Below, in pieces: positions 41,034 to 47,219 of a DNA stretch of 48,469 bases (its first letter is position 1; each line of letters opens with the position of its first letter). The notes under the pieces are model-generated. The model saw nothing but the letters and a program-made list of their open reading frames with translations, was not told where the DNA came from and did not search any database. This DNA is from a virus. The position numbers and the translations under genes are program-made. Location: IMG/VR virus record IMGVR_UViG_3300025646_000067, positions 1 through 48,469 of that record; one strand, written 5' to 3'.

Positions 41034-41626
41034 AATACACACTCCTTTAAGATTTTTTTAAATGTAAATATATCAATATGTATAAAAGGTGAATATTTTT
41101 TAATCTTCATGGAAACAAACTGCCATACTGGATCAGAAAGTTTTTTATCAAAATGCTTTCTATAAGAAAGTATCTTATCCAAAATCACCATAGTTTCTAA
41201 AGATATTTCTTTTTTTAGAAACTTTTTTAATATTTTGGGATGAGAAGATCCTTTAATACTAAAAACATCGTCAAATTGATCATAAGAAAATATAGAAGAA
41301 ATTTCTTGTGAAAAAAAATAAGATAATGATTGCTGTTTCTTTTTCCAATCTGAATAAACAGACTCTCCTTCTTTTATAATATCACCAATCCACAGTGATT
41401 GTGGATCATCACAACTAGAAAAATTTGCAATGAAAAAATTTATTACATCATCATCACTTTTTTGACGACTCATTTTTTCAAAGAAAAATCTATCTTTTCT
41501 TTTATAAAAAGATTCTAATGAAGATTTTACCTTTCCGCAATATTTGTGGTAATCATATTTTTCCTGCGTAAAATGATTTTTTACAGAAATATAAGTTTTA
41601 TAACAATTATGTGGATCCAATTTCAA
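41030..41626 (-). CDS. 59: gp59-like helicase loader (TTG start)
   Basis: 198 aa. T4 gp59 (217 aa) loads gp41 helicase onto gp32-coated DNA. The sequence has the gp59 pattern: a basic helical N-terminus (YDYHKYCGKVKSSLESFYKR), then FFEKMSR and a conserved C-terminal block (LEKFVSMKIKKYSPFIHID-like). There is no plausible ATG. TTG at 41624-41626 overlaps the gp33 stop as TTGA, with AAGG about 8 bp upstream. Gene order gp33-gp59-gp32 agrees with T4. Confidence 0.85.
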   Translation of the reverse strand: MKLDPHNCYKTYISVKNHFTQEKYDYHKYCGKVKSSLESFYKRKDRFFFEKMSRQKSDDDVINFFIANFSSCDDPQSLWIGDIIKEGESVYSDWKKKQQSLSYFFSQEISSIFSYDQFDDVFSIKGSSHPKILKKFLKKEISLETMVILDKILSYRKHFDKKLSDPVWQFVSMKIKKYSPFIHIDIFTFKKILKECVL

Positions 41627-41916
41627 ATGTTTAACCTTGCACGAGATGTTTTTTTGAGAAAGTTTAATTCCATTGCTTCATACTTAATCTTTTCCTTTAA
41701 TGGTTTTGAGATTAACTTAGGAACTGACTCTATTTCTATTTTATTTTTTTCACAATAATATAATATTGCGTCAATGTAAGACATATTGCCTTCATTTTTT
41801 ACAATACTTTCTATTTCTTGAGCAAATTTTGTTGGAAGAATAAACTTTGATTCCAACTCTTTAGAAAATTCTTCTTTATAGTCTATTTTCATTAAGTCTA
41901 ATAGGTTGATTGGCAT
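41623..41916 (-). CDS. 33: gp33-like late-transcription coactivator
   Basis: 97 aa from MPINLLDLMKIDYKEEF. The region NMSYIDAILYYCEKNKIEIE, then KLISKPLKEKIKYEA, matches the core of T4 gp33 (112 aa; MSYLEATTAFLEENSIP). Gp33 bridges RNA polymerase and the sliding clamp at late promoters. I chose the second ATG (41914-41916) because GGGGA precedes it; an upstream ATG at 41925 has none. It fits the presence of TATAAATA octamers in this window. Its promoter is 41941-41969. Confidence 0.8.
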   Translation of the reverse strand: MPINLLDLMKIDYKEEFSKELESKFILPTKFAQEIESIVKNEGNMSYIDAILYYCEKNKIEIESVPKLISKPLKEKIKYEAMELNFLKKTSRARLNI

Positions 41917-41940
41917 TATCCCCATAATAAAGATTAATAT

Positions 41941-41969
41941 ATGTTAGCAGTTATACACAAAACTGTCAA
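41941..41969 (-). promoter_or_regulatory. sigma70-like promoter of gp33-gp59
   Basis: Minus strand TTGACA (41964-41969), 17 bp, TAACAT (41941-41946). It overlaps the stop of the RecB/Cas4-like gene and lies about 25 bp before the gp33 start. The -10 has one mismatch and the -35 is perfect. Confidence 0.75.
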
Positions 41970-42637
41970 GATAGTTTATCCTCTACAAATTTTTTAATAT
42001 ATTCTACTAATAACTTAATATATTTTTCTTTATCGTATTCTTCGTAAACCACACATTCACCATTTTCACAAGACATAATAATAACAAACTTTTTTACTGT
42101 TATTCCTGTTAGTTCATAGAGCATACATGCATAAGCACAGCATTGTACAAAATAACCGTCAATCCATTCTCTTGGCTTAGGTTTTGCTGATGTTTTAAAA
42201 TCAATAATTGAGAGTTCTTTGTCAAACTCTGCTATACAATCTACTGTTCCAGCTATCCCCAAATAATTGCTATAAAGAGATCCTTCTAGAACACGAATAT
42301 TATTTATACGATCTAAAGTTGGTCTAGCAATCTTAAATAGCATTTCTGACAAAGGTTGAACTTTTGGAAGTTCTGGAATATTGTAAAAATAATTTTCAGC
42401 TAATGTATGGAAATCTGTTCCTCTACTAGTTGCTTTTTTTGTAATCTTATTTGCTTCTTCTAGACCAACCTTTTTTCTCCAGTTATCAAAAAAATCCTTT
42501 TTATAATGACTAATAACAGATGTGATAGAAACTAGTTTTTTTAACTCTTCACCATTCTGTACTTTATAAAAACGAACCCCATCAATATGCTCCCTAACAA
42601 GTGTAGGGAGCTTCAACTCAATATGATTAAAATTCAT
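41966..42637 (-). CDS. PD-(D/E)xK exonuclease, RecB/Cas4-like
   Basis: 223 aa. Nuclease signature: H77, GIAGTVDCIAEF (D133), LSIIDFKTS (D146, K148) and FVQCCAYACML (about Q165), the pattern of RecB-type nucleases and Cas4. Cyanophages carry such a gene near phoH. It starts with ATG overlapping the PhoH stop as ATGA. It probably processes DNA ends for recombination or replication. It lacks the cysteine cluster of iron-sulfur Cas4, since only scattered Cys residues are seen. Confidence 0.8.
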   Translation of the reverse strand: MNFNHIELKLPTLVREHIDGVRFYKVQNGEELKKLVSITSVISHYKKDFFDNWRKKVGLEEANKITKKATSRGTDFHTLAENYFYNIPELPKVQPLSEMLFKIARPTLDRINNIRVLEGSLYSNYLGIAGTVDCIAEFDKELSIIDFKTSAKPKPREWIDGYFVQCCAYACMLYELTGITVKKFVIIMSCENGECVVYEEYDKEKYIKLLVEYIKKFVEDKLS

Positions 42638-43398
42638 AGTTTTAGTTCATGTTTTGCAATCAAATATTCTTTACATAGACCAGATCTTACAATATCTTCT
42701 ACACCAAATTCAATAATATCAAATGATGGCATTGCTTGCAAAATACTCATAAAATCAATAATACCATTTCTTTCATTTTGCTTAACTAAATCTGTTTGGG
42801 TAGCATCTCCACAAAACATTATTTTAGAATCAATACCAACACGAGTAATAATAGAATCTAGTTCATGAAAGTTTAGATTTTGAAACTCATCAACAATAAT
42901 AATACAGCGATCTAATGTTGTTCCACGAATAAAAGATGTACTCCAAAAAGAAATTGTTCCTTGAGTCTTTAGATTAGAATAAAGCATTTCAGATGCAGCA
43001 TCATCTGGCATTTCAAACATGTATTTAACCATGTTTTTATATGGAATCTGATAAAGCGAAGATTTGTCTTCGTGGTCTCCAGGAAGAAATCCAATCTCTC
43101 TAGTTGCTACAAGAGATCTTACAATGTATATTTTTTCATAAGGAGAATTTGGATCTAATACATCTAATAATGCATTATATAATGTAATAAAAGTTTTTCC
43201 TGTCCCCGAAGCACCATAAGCAACCAAATTTTGATCTAACTTATATTGCTTAAATAGTTTTTCTTGATTATCAGTTAGAGGTTCTATTGTTTTAATATAA
43301 TCTCTATTGATTGGTTTTTTTCTTTTCATAACCCTATTACTCATACCGAAAGGAACTGGATTTGTGCTGATACCTGATCTAGTTTTTTTTGCTGGCAT
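42634..43398 (-). CDS. phoH: PhoH-family ATPase
   Basis: 254 aa from MPAKKTRSGISTNPV. Walker A is GASGTGKT (62-69), Walker B is IIIVDE (166-171), and GDATQTD (197-203) is also typical of PhoH. The frame opens 66 codons earlier, but those overlap the upstream gene and lack PhoH similarity. PhoH is common in marine cyanophages; host phoH is linked to phosphate stress in E. coli, while its phage role is unresolved. It is coupled to the nuclease downstream by ATGA. No strong ribosome binding site precedes this ATG. Confidence 0.85.
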   Translation of the reverse strand: MPAKKTRSGISTNPVPFGMSNRVMKRKKPINRDYIKTIEPLTDNQEKLFKQYKLDQNLVAYGASGTGKTFITLYNALLDVLDPNSPYEKIYIVRSLVATREIGFLPGDHEDKSSLYQIPYKNMVKYMFEMPDDAASEMLYSNLKTQGTISFWSTSFIRGTTLDRCIIIVDEFQNLNFHELDSIITRVGIDSKIMFCGDATQTDLVKQNERNGIIDFMSILQAMPSFDIIEFGVEDIVRSGLCKEYLIAKHELKL

Positions 43399-43405
43399 AT
43401 TAAGA

Positions 43406-43654
43406 TTAAATTTTACTAACTTTTGAACCTGGCATTTTTGATGCTCTATCCAGAACGTCATTCCATCCTGGATGTTTATTGACAAGTTTATTTTGCCAAT
43501 CTCCGACTTCTCCTGGTGAAGGGCAAGTAGATGGATCACTCCAATCTCTTGTCCAATCTGGATTGTCGATTTTCCACTGGTCCCAATCATGGACACTCAT
43601 TTCAACTTCTTTTTGTTCTCCAGTGGTTTTATTAATAACGGGATAAGTCGCCAT
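43406..43654 (-). CDS. conserved hypothetical protein, 82 aa
   Basis: 82 aa beginning MATYPVINKTTGEQKEVEMS, with a Trp-rich middle (DWDQWKIDNPDWTRDW) and the motif CPSPGEVGDWQNKL. This pattern recurs in cyanophages. The N-terminus recalls FmdB-type small proteins, but the four zinc-ribbon cysteines are absent, so I do not use that name. It lies between ThyX and PhoH, and a late-type octamer (AATAAATA, 43677) is 23 bp upstream. Function unknown. Confidence 0.65.
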   Translation of the reverse strand: MATYPVINKTTGEQKEVEMSVHDWDQWKIDNPDWTRDWSDPSTCPSPGEVGDWQNKLVNKHPGWNDVLDRASKMPGSKVSKI

Positions 43655-43676
43655 AAGTTATAAAATCAAGTTGTTC

Positions 43677-43684
43677 TATTTATT
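43677..43684 (-). promoter_or_regulatory. late-type octamer
   Basis: Minus strand AATAAATA, one mismatch to TATAAATA, 23 bp before the 82-aa gene and overlapping the stop of thyX. Confidence 0.4.
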
Positions 43685-44312
43685 TCCATTTTAATGCTTC
43701 AGAAACAGTAGGAAACTGTTCAATAAAGATTTTCTTACATTCTTCTGCAATATCCATATGCTCTTTTTGTGTGCCATTTGCAGAGCGAAGTTGAATATAA
43801 TGGATCCATGAACGGCAAGAGCCACTCATATAAAGTTTTGTTGGTACTGCTAAAGGAAGCACAAACCTAGCACATTCTTTTGCGATACCATCATCAAGCA
43901 TTTTTTGATATAGATTCATGCCTTGTTTAAAGTAATCTTGCATAAGCATTTGATACTTCTGAACAACAAAGGGATCTACATCATCAATACTATTTTGACG
44001 ATTCTTTGTATCTTGACGACGAAGTTCTGGAACTGGAATATCTCCCAACAAAGAACTATCAGCATATCTTTGAGAAAATTCTTGATATGTAAAGCTTCTA
44101 TGTCGTAAAATTTGAGCTGCAAGTCCTCTGGTAGTTTCGATCTCAAGTGTCATGAATGCCTGCTCAAAGACGCTCCAATGCTGGTGTTCAACACAATACT
44201 TAAGAAGACCCGCAACATTAGGATTCTCTTGATTAGAGGGGTTAGAGACCCTTGCCACGTACCCCATGGTCTTTTCTGCATCTGGGGTTACACTAATCAG
44301 TTTTACTTTCAT
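43680..44312 (-). CDS. thyX: flavin-dependent thymidylate synthase ThyX
   Basis: 210 aa from MKVKLISVTPDAEKTMG. The ThyX signature RHRx7S is complete: R70-H71-R72 and S80 in RHRSFTYQEFSQRY. The enzyme makes dTMP from dUMP using FAD and NADPH, supporting phage DNA synthesis. I chose the ATG at 44310-44312 over one 6 bp upstream because it overlaps the upstream stop as ATGA and has GAGGA at the right distance. It is in a run with small genes behind the 44692-44721 promoter. Confidence 0.9.
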   Translation of the reverse strand: MKVKLISVTPDAEKTMGYVARVSNPSNQENPNVAGLLKYCVEHQHWSVFEQAFMTLEIETTRGLAAQILRHRSFTYQEFSQRYADSSLLGDIPVPELRRQDTKNRQNSIDDVDPFVVQKYQMLMQDYFKQGMNLYQKMLDDGIAKECARFVLPLAVPTKLYMSGSCRSWIHYIQLRSANGTQKEHMDIAEECKKIFIEQFPTVSEALKWK

Positions 44313-44494
44313 AAACATTCCTCACTTTGATTAAATTTTTTGCGGCATTTTTTAACTGCCTTCATTTCTTCTTTGATACGCTTGTATGCTTCTTCTGCTG
44401 TTAGTTTGCGTGACATCTCCATAGCAATAATCACATCTACTCTTGTACCAAAATGCTTAAGTGCTTCTTCAAAGCAATTTAACTCTTCATACAT
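44309..44494 (-). CDS. small conserved cyanophage protein, 61 aa
   Basis: 61 aa, helical, MYEELNCFEEALKHFGTRV followed by TAEEAYKRIKEEMKAVKKC and basic C-terminus. It is preceded by ATTAGGAGTAATTTATG, a good ribosome binding site, and its stop overlaps the ThyX start (ATGA). I know it only as a recurrent cyanophage protein next to thyX. A role in nucleotide metabolism is possible by location only. Confidence 0.7.
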   Translation of the reverse strand: MYEELNCFEEALKHFGTRVDVIIAMEMSRKLTAEEAYKRIKEEMKAVKKCRKKFNQSEECL

Positions 44495-44503
44495 AAATTA
44501 CTC

Positions 44504-44668
44504 CTAATCTGGGTATCCGTCATCGTCTTCAAATATTTCATCATAGTCATGAAGTGATTCATCTTTATATTCTAAGTAAGATTGTTTGTCCGAATAAACT
44601 TCGGATTTTAAAGAATCAACTAATAATTCTAGATTATGTATAATAAGTTTGAGTTTTTCTCTGTCCAT
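44504..44668 (-). CDS. small conserved acidic protein, 54 aa
   Basis: 54 aa starting MDREKLKLIIHNLELLVDSL and ending in an acidic block (DYDEIFEDDDGYPD). The N-terminus forms an amphipathic helix and the C-terminus is strongly acidic, a style seen in small cyanophage regulators or adaptors of unknown function. It is the first gene after the 44692-44721 promoter, whose -35 lies in the preceding terminator. It ends 9 bp before the next gene. Confidence 0.7.
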   Translation of the reverse strand: MDREKLKLIIHNLELLVDSLKSEVYSDKQSYLEYKDESLHDYDEIFEDDDGYPD

Positions 44669-44691
44669 AAAAAACATGAATACCTATAAAG

Positions 44692-44721
44692 ATATTAGCA
44701 TAAAAAAAAGAAGGGTGTCAA
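44692..44721 (-). promoter_or_regulatory. sigma70-like promoter embedded in a terminator
   Basis: Minus strand TTGACA (44716-44721), 18-bp spacer, TAATAT (44692-44697). The -35 hexamer lies in the loop and arm of the terminator at 44702-44729, so the same DNA ends one transcript and starts the next (54-aa gene, 61-aa gene, thyX). Confidence 0.7.
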
Positions 44722-44729
44722 CCCTTCTT
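44702..44729 (-). terminator. rho-independent terminator
   Basis: Minus strand stem AAGAAGGGT / ACCCTTCTT (9 bp), TGAC loop, then a T-run (44702-44707). It ends the transcript that starts at the NtcA-type promoter (45255). The last codons of the 56-aa gene are inside the stem. Confidence 0.85.
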
Positions 44730-44888
44730 ATTATAGATTGGTTGAATGATTAATACTCTTTCAAACCAATCTCGTAAGTGTATACGATAGCAAGACCAGT
44801 ACCTACACCCTCTATATGTTAGCTGATAGCAAGCAGGTGGTCTGTTATCTTTATCCATATCATCATAGTGATATGTGTAGTCGTTCAC
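44718..44888 (-). CDS. tiny DUF4278-like protein, 56 aa (GTG start)
   Basis: 56 aa with CYQLTYRGCRYWSCYRI, a YRGxxY motif like that of the 45-aa protein at 44986. GTG at 44886-44888 overlaps the TAG of the preceding gene (TAGTG), with GGAG 7 bp upstream, so this start is well supported. The C-terminal coding part runs into the terminator stem. Several cysteines (20, 28, 33) could bind metal, but this is a guess. It is third in the nitrogen-responsive-looking operon. Confidence 0.55.
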   Translation of the reverse strand: MNDYTYHYDDMDKDNRPPACYQLTYRGCRYWSCYRIHLRDWFERVLIIQPIYNKKG

Positions 44889-44986
44889 TACTTTGCTCCG
44901 ACAAGTTGTGCTAGTTGTGCTTGGTGACGGCGTTGCTCTTTTTGCTTCTTCTCTTTAATGAGTTGAAGGAAGTTGAGTTTCTGCAT
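44888..44986 (-). CDS. 32-aa conserved helical peptide
   Basis: 32 aa, MQKLNFLQLIKEKKQKEQRR then HQAQLAQLVGAK, a basic amphipathic helix. Start ATG overlaps the stop of the 45-aa gene (TAATG), and the stop overlaps the next GTG, a strict chain of couplings that supports it as a gene. No function is known. It is the middle gene of the tiny tricistron under the NtcA-type promoter and leader RNA. Confidence 0.6.
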   Translation of the reverse strand: MQKLNFLQLIKEKKQKEQRRHQAQLAQLVGAK

Positions 44987-45123
44987 TATTTATGTCCCTC
45001 TTTAACAAACTTAACACCACGATAGTTTTCGTTGTATTGTTGGGGCTGTTGCATCATCTGCTGCTGATAAGCAATACGCTTTTCGGTATCATATTCGACA
45101 CCACGATATACTACTTTTGCCAT
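44986..45123 (-). CDS. small DUF4278-like protein, 45 aa
   Basis: 45 aa beginning MAKVVYRGVEYDTEKRIAYQ, then Gln-rich, ending NENYRGVKFVKEGHK. YRGVxY resembles DUF4278, a family of small cyanobacterial and cyanophage proteins often found beside glutamine riboswitches. The ATG is preceded by AGGAG. It is the first gene of an operon with an NtcA-type box, sigma70-like promoter and RNA leader (45159-45247). The internal YRGVxF duplication suggests a two-repeat mini-domain. Confidence 0.65.
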   Translation of the reverse strand: MAKVVYRGVEYDTEKRIAYQQQMMQQPQQYNENYRGVKFVKEGHK

Positions 45124-45158
45124 AAGTTTACTCCTAAAGAAATGAGAATGTAGTTTCC

Positions 45159-45247
45159 CGTTCCTTCAGTCGTTTGCGTTCGCTATTTGCGAATAGCGAA
45201 TGAACGATCCGTTCCGCGACTTACTTGCGTCCATTAAAGGATGAACG
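45159..45247 (-). ncRNA. candidate tandem glutamine riboswitch (Downstream-peptide type)
   Basis: Leader RNA between the promoter and the 45-aa gene. Two units read CGTTCA-[stem]-CGCAA...GGAACG: unit 1 at 45210-45247 (TCC/GGA inner stem, core ACGCAAGTAAG) and unit 2 at 45159-45206 (9-bp stem TTCGCTATT / AATAGCGAA with CGCA loop, then CGCAAACGACTGAAGGAACG). CGTTC pairs with GAACG in both. This matches the layout of glutamine-binding Downstream-peptide/glnA RNAs as I remember them. Unit 2's core departs from the consensus. The RNA begins about at the start of transcription. Confidence 0.65.
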
Positions 45248-45254
45248 TTTGGTT

Positions 45255-45283
45255 ATTATAAACCATATAAAATATGTAGTCAA
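45255..45283 (-). promoter_or_regulatory. sigma70-like promoter of the tiny-gene operon
   Basis: Minus strand TTGACT (45278-45283), 17-bp spacer, TATAAT (45255-45260). It transcribes the tandem-aptamer leader and the three tiny genes. Confidence 0.8.
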
Positions 45284-45291
45284 GTTAGTTT

Positions 45292-45305
45292 GTAACATTT
45301 GTTAC
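45292..45305 (-). promoter_or_regulatory. NtcA-type box (GTA-N8-TAC palindrome)
   Basis: Perfect palindrome GTAACA-TT-TGTTAC (on the + strand), i.e. GTA-N8-TAC as in the cyanobacterial nitrogen regulator NtcA. On the minus strand it lies 31 bp before TATAAT and 24 bp before TATGGT (a TAN3T match). The latter spacing is within the canonical range. Confidence 0.55.
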
Positions 45306-45381
45306 TAAATGAACCCTACAGACCAAAAAATTGCTGGGATTTTTTTTCGACCTTTTTTGGATTTAAAAGTCGATTTTGGTT

Positions 45382-45708
45382 TTACCTTTCAATATAACTT
45401 AATGTATGACTAGTAGCACAAAGTTGGTGAATGATTATATCACATCCTATTTTTGGATTGGTATTTCCACATGTAAAAATATCTACAGCTGCATTTCCAT
45501 CTTCTGGCCATGTGTGAATACTAATATGACTTTCAGACAATAATGTTAAAACTGTGACTCCTTGTGGTTTAAATTTTTTATGTATACTTTGAACTACTGT
45601 CGCTCCACTTGCAAATGCAGCATTTTCCAACAAATCAATAAGACAAACTGGATCATCTAATAGTTTCCAGGGACAACCATATAGGTTTAACAAATAATGC
45701 TTTCCCAT
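45382..45708 (-). CDS. speD: S-adenosylmethionine decarboxylase (SpeD)
   Basis: 108 aa, prokaryotic class-1b size. The self-cleavage site E59-S60-H61 (SESHISIHTWPE), H65 and C80 lie exactly three positions before those of the Thermotoga enzyme (S63, H68, C83). It should be processed to a pyruvoyl enzyme giving decarboxylated AdoMet for polyamines. SpeD is a known auxiliary metabolic gene of marine T4-like cyanophages. The stop of the preceding gene abuts its ATG. The 98 bp between its stop and the promoter at 45255-45283 contains the NtcA-type box; no terminator seen. Confidence 0.9.
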   Translation of the reverse strand: MGKHYLLNLYGCPWKLLDDPVCLIDLLENAAFASGATVVQSIHKKFKPQGVTVLTLLSESHISIHTWPEDGNAAVDIFTCGNTNPKIGCDIIIHQLCATSHTLSYIER

Positions 45709-45903
45709 TTACAAAGGATTATCCTCCGCTTCCTTTATAAGAGTAGAGATATATGTTTCATCTCCATTTATTTTTTTGATTTCATATAATGATGATTTCA
45801 TATATTTTTTAGCTTTTTTATATTTTTTTAAAAGTTTATCAACTTCATCTTTATATAAAGTTAGATTAATACCAACTTTTTCTTTTTTAAATCCTTCTGT
45901 CAT
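45709..45903 (-). CDS. small basic hypothetical protein, 64 aa
   Basis: 64 aa, Lys-rich, helical (DEVDKLLKKYKKAKKYMKSS). The ATG overlaps the stop of the upstream gene as ATGA, and its stop abuts the speD start. No domain is recognised. Cotranscription with speD is almost certain. It could be a speD-linked small protein, but nothing in the sequence shows this. Confidence 0.6.
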   Translation of the reverse strand: MTEGFKKEKVGINLTLYKDEVDKLLKKYKKAKKYMKSSLYEIKKINGDETYISTLIKEAEDNPL

Positions 45904-46190
45904 TTTTTATCTTTAGATTTTTTATCATTTATTCCCCATAATTTTGGATTTACTCTTCCATATCCAAAATCTATTTTTTGAACTGCACCTTTTCCATATC
46001 TATCATAATAAAGATCAAAAAGTTGAGCAACTTTTGAACATCTTGTTAAATCAATATATGTTTGACCATCTACAATATACCAGATAAGTCTAGCATCGTT
46101 TGGAAAACTTTTATCTTTAGCTTGTTGTAAAGTAGTTTTTTCTAATAGTATATGACAACCGTATGTTGCAGGATTATCTGGATTTTGCAT
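45900..46190 (-). CDS. conserved cyanophage protein, 96 aa
   Basis: 96 aa from MQNPDNPATYGCHILLEKTT. The block FPNDARLIWYIVDGQTYIDL, then RCSKVAQLFDLYYDRYGKGA, is one I recognise as conserved in T4-like cyanophages. I chose the ATG at 46188-46190 because AAGG lies upstream; a longer frame would overlap the previous gene. Function unknown; soluble alpha/beta. Linked to speD by ATGA coupling through the 64-aa gene. Confidence 0.7.
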   Translation of the reverse strand: MQNPDNPATYGCHILLEKTTLQQAKDKSFPNDARLIWYIVDGQTYIDLTRCSKVAQLFDLYYDRYGKGAVQKIDFGYGRVNPKLWGINDKKSKDKK

Positions 46191-46207
46191 GTTCTTTACC
46201 TTTTTAA

Positions 46208-46771
46208 TTAAGATCTTCCTCCCCAACGAACATCAGGATAAGCTTCTTTGACATTTTCCCAAGTGATTTTATATTTGTCGGTAAGTTTTTTATCTTTTAC
46301 TAAGCAAAGAAGTTCTGCTTCTTTTGGATCAAGACCTTGAAGCATATTGATGAACATTGTTTCTCTTCTAATCGAAGAAAGTGTGTTGTTTCCTCCTTTT
46401 ACGAAGTTATAAAGTTTATCATATTCATTTCTTAAAGATGTTCTTCCTCTTCGGATATCACCATCAACTCCATTATATCCTACTGATTTTTCTTGTCCAG
46501 AAATTTGTCGTGAAACTTGATCACTCAATGTTCCACCAACAGATGTCATTTCTTTAATATCAGCGTATGGAACATCTCCTGGAGGAAGAAGAGAAATAAC
46601 ACTATCATCAAAATTCCAAATAAACAATGAAACTAGAGCGTTATTTCTATACTCTTGCAAAATAGATACTTTTTTAGTATTGGATCTTTGTTTTGAAACT
46701 AGTTCTAAAATCTCATGCTGAAAGCAATTTGTATCTAGTTTAACATCAGGTTTTACTTTAACATTAGCCAT
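46208..46771 (-). CDS. conserved cyanophage protein, 187 aa
   Basis: 187 aa from MANVKVKPDVKLDTNCFQHE. The ATG at 46769-46771 has GAGGAC just before it and overlaps the upstream gene by 8 bp. C-terminal part: LLCLVKDKKLTDKYKITWEN and the end DVRWGGRS, conserved in cyanophages as far as I know. No catalytic motif visible; beta/alpha mixed. Unknown role, near photosystem and speD genes. Confidence 0.7.
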   Translation of the reverse strand: MANVKVKPDVKLDTNCFQHEILELVSKQRSNTKKVSILQEYRNNALVSLFIWNFDDSVISLLPPGDVPYADIKEMTSVGGTLSDQVSRQISGQEKSVGYNGVDGDIRRGRTSLRNEYDKLYNFVKGGNNTLSSIRRETMFINMLQGLDPKEAELLCLVKDKKLTDKYKITWENVKEAYPDVRWGGRS

Positions 46772-46988
46772 TTTCGTCCTCGTAATCTTCTTCAAAGTCA
46801 TTTTCAAATCGTACTGCTAAAATCTCATCAGGAATAATATTTCCAGCACTATCAAAAAACTCGGGATGCATATTTATTGGTTGATTTTCTAAGAAAGTTC
46901 TGTTTGCTATCCAACCTACTATACCACCAACAACAAAAAATAACAAGGTTACCATTATTAAAGTGGTAAGGATGAGTGAGTGTTCCAT
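46764..46988 (-). CDS. small membrane protein, 74 aa
   Basis: 74 aa with one hydrophobic segment (LTTLIMVTLLFFVVGGIVGW, about residues 7-26) near the N-terminus, then an acidic soluble tail (NDFEEDYEDENG). The membrane segment is followed by a basic Arg at position 30. Type unclear. It lies in the psbD-speD stretch and is found in related cyanophages. It could be an envelope or thylakoid-associated protein, but this is inference. Confidence 0.7.
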   Translation of the reverse strand: MEHSLILTTLIMVTLLFFVVGGIVGWIANRTFLENQPINMHPEFFDSAGNIIPDEILAVRFENDFEEDYEDENG

Positions 46989-47006
46989 TTTTTTTCTTCC
47001 CTAGAT

Positions 47007-47219
47007 TTACTTTACTTTTGTAATATTCAGATCAAAATTAAAAGTAAAGTTAATCTTTCTGTTTAGGAGAGATATCACATTACCAAACTTGATCTGAAAA
47101 GTTTTTGGTTTGGGTATTTCTCTCCTATTTGATTTTAGCATTAACTCAAATCCTCTATCAATAAGAGAATCTTCTTCTTTATTTAGATTGCTTTCTTTTT
47201 CTTCCTTTTCTTTTTTCAT
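47007..47219 (-). CDS. hypothetical protein, 70 aa
   Basis: 70 aa from MKKEKEEKESNLNKEEDSLI. The N-terminal 20 residues are charged and helical, and the rest has a beta-like part (KTFQIKFGNVISLLNRKINF). The start is ambiguous: ATG at 47238-47240 or 47217-47219. I prefer the second because it shortens the overlap with the 117-aa gene to 41 bp; neither has a strong ribosome binding site. No function known. Confidence 0.5.
   Translation of the reverse strand: MKKEKEEKESNLNKEEDSLIDRGFELMLKSNRREIPKPKTFQIKFGNVISLLNRKINFTFNFDLNITKVK

Noticed and set aside
43399-43596. A 66-codon N-terminal extension of PhoH
   Set aside because: It overlaps the 82-aa gene almost entirely, has no PhoH similarity, and the first residue of the known family starts at the internal ATG.
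43406-43654. FmdB-type zinc ribbon assignment for the 82-aa protein
   Set aside because: The N-terminus is similar in style, but only one Cys is present in the region where two CxxC pairs would be needed.
45166-45234. A 22-codon ORF (MDASKSRNG...) in the leader before the 45-aa gene
   Set aside because: It lies entirely in the RNA aptamer units and has no ribosome binding site. Its start uses the conserved GGACGCAAG core, so it is better explained as structured RNA than as a coding sequence.
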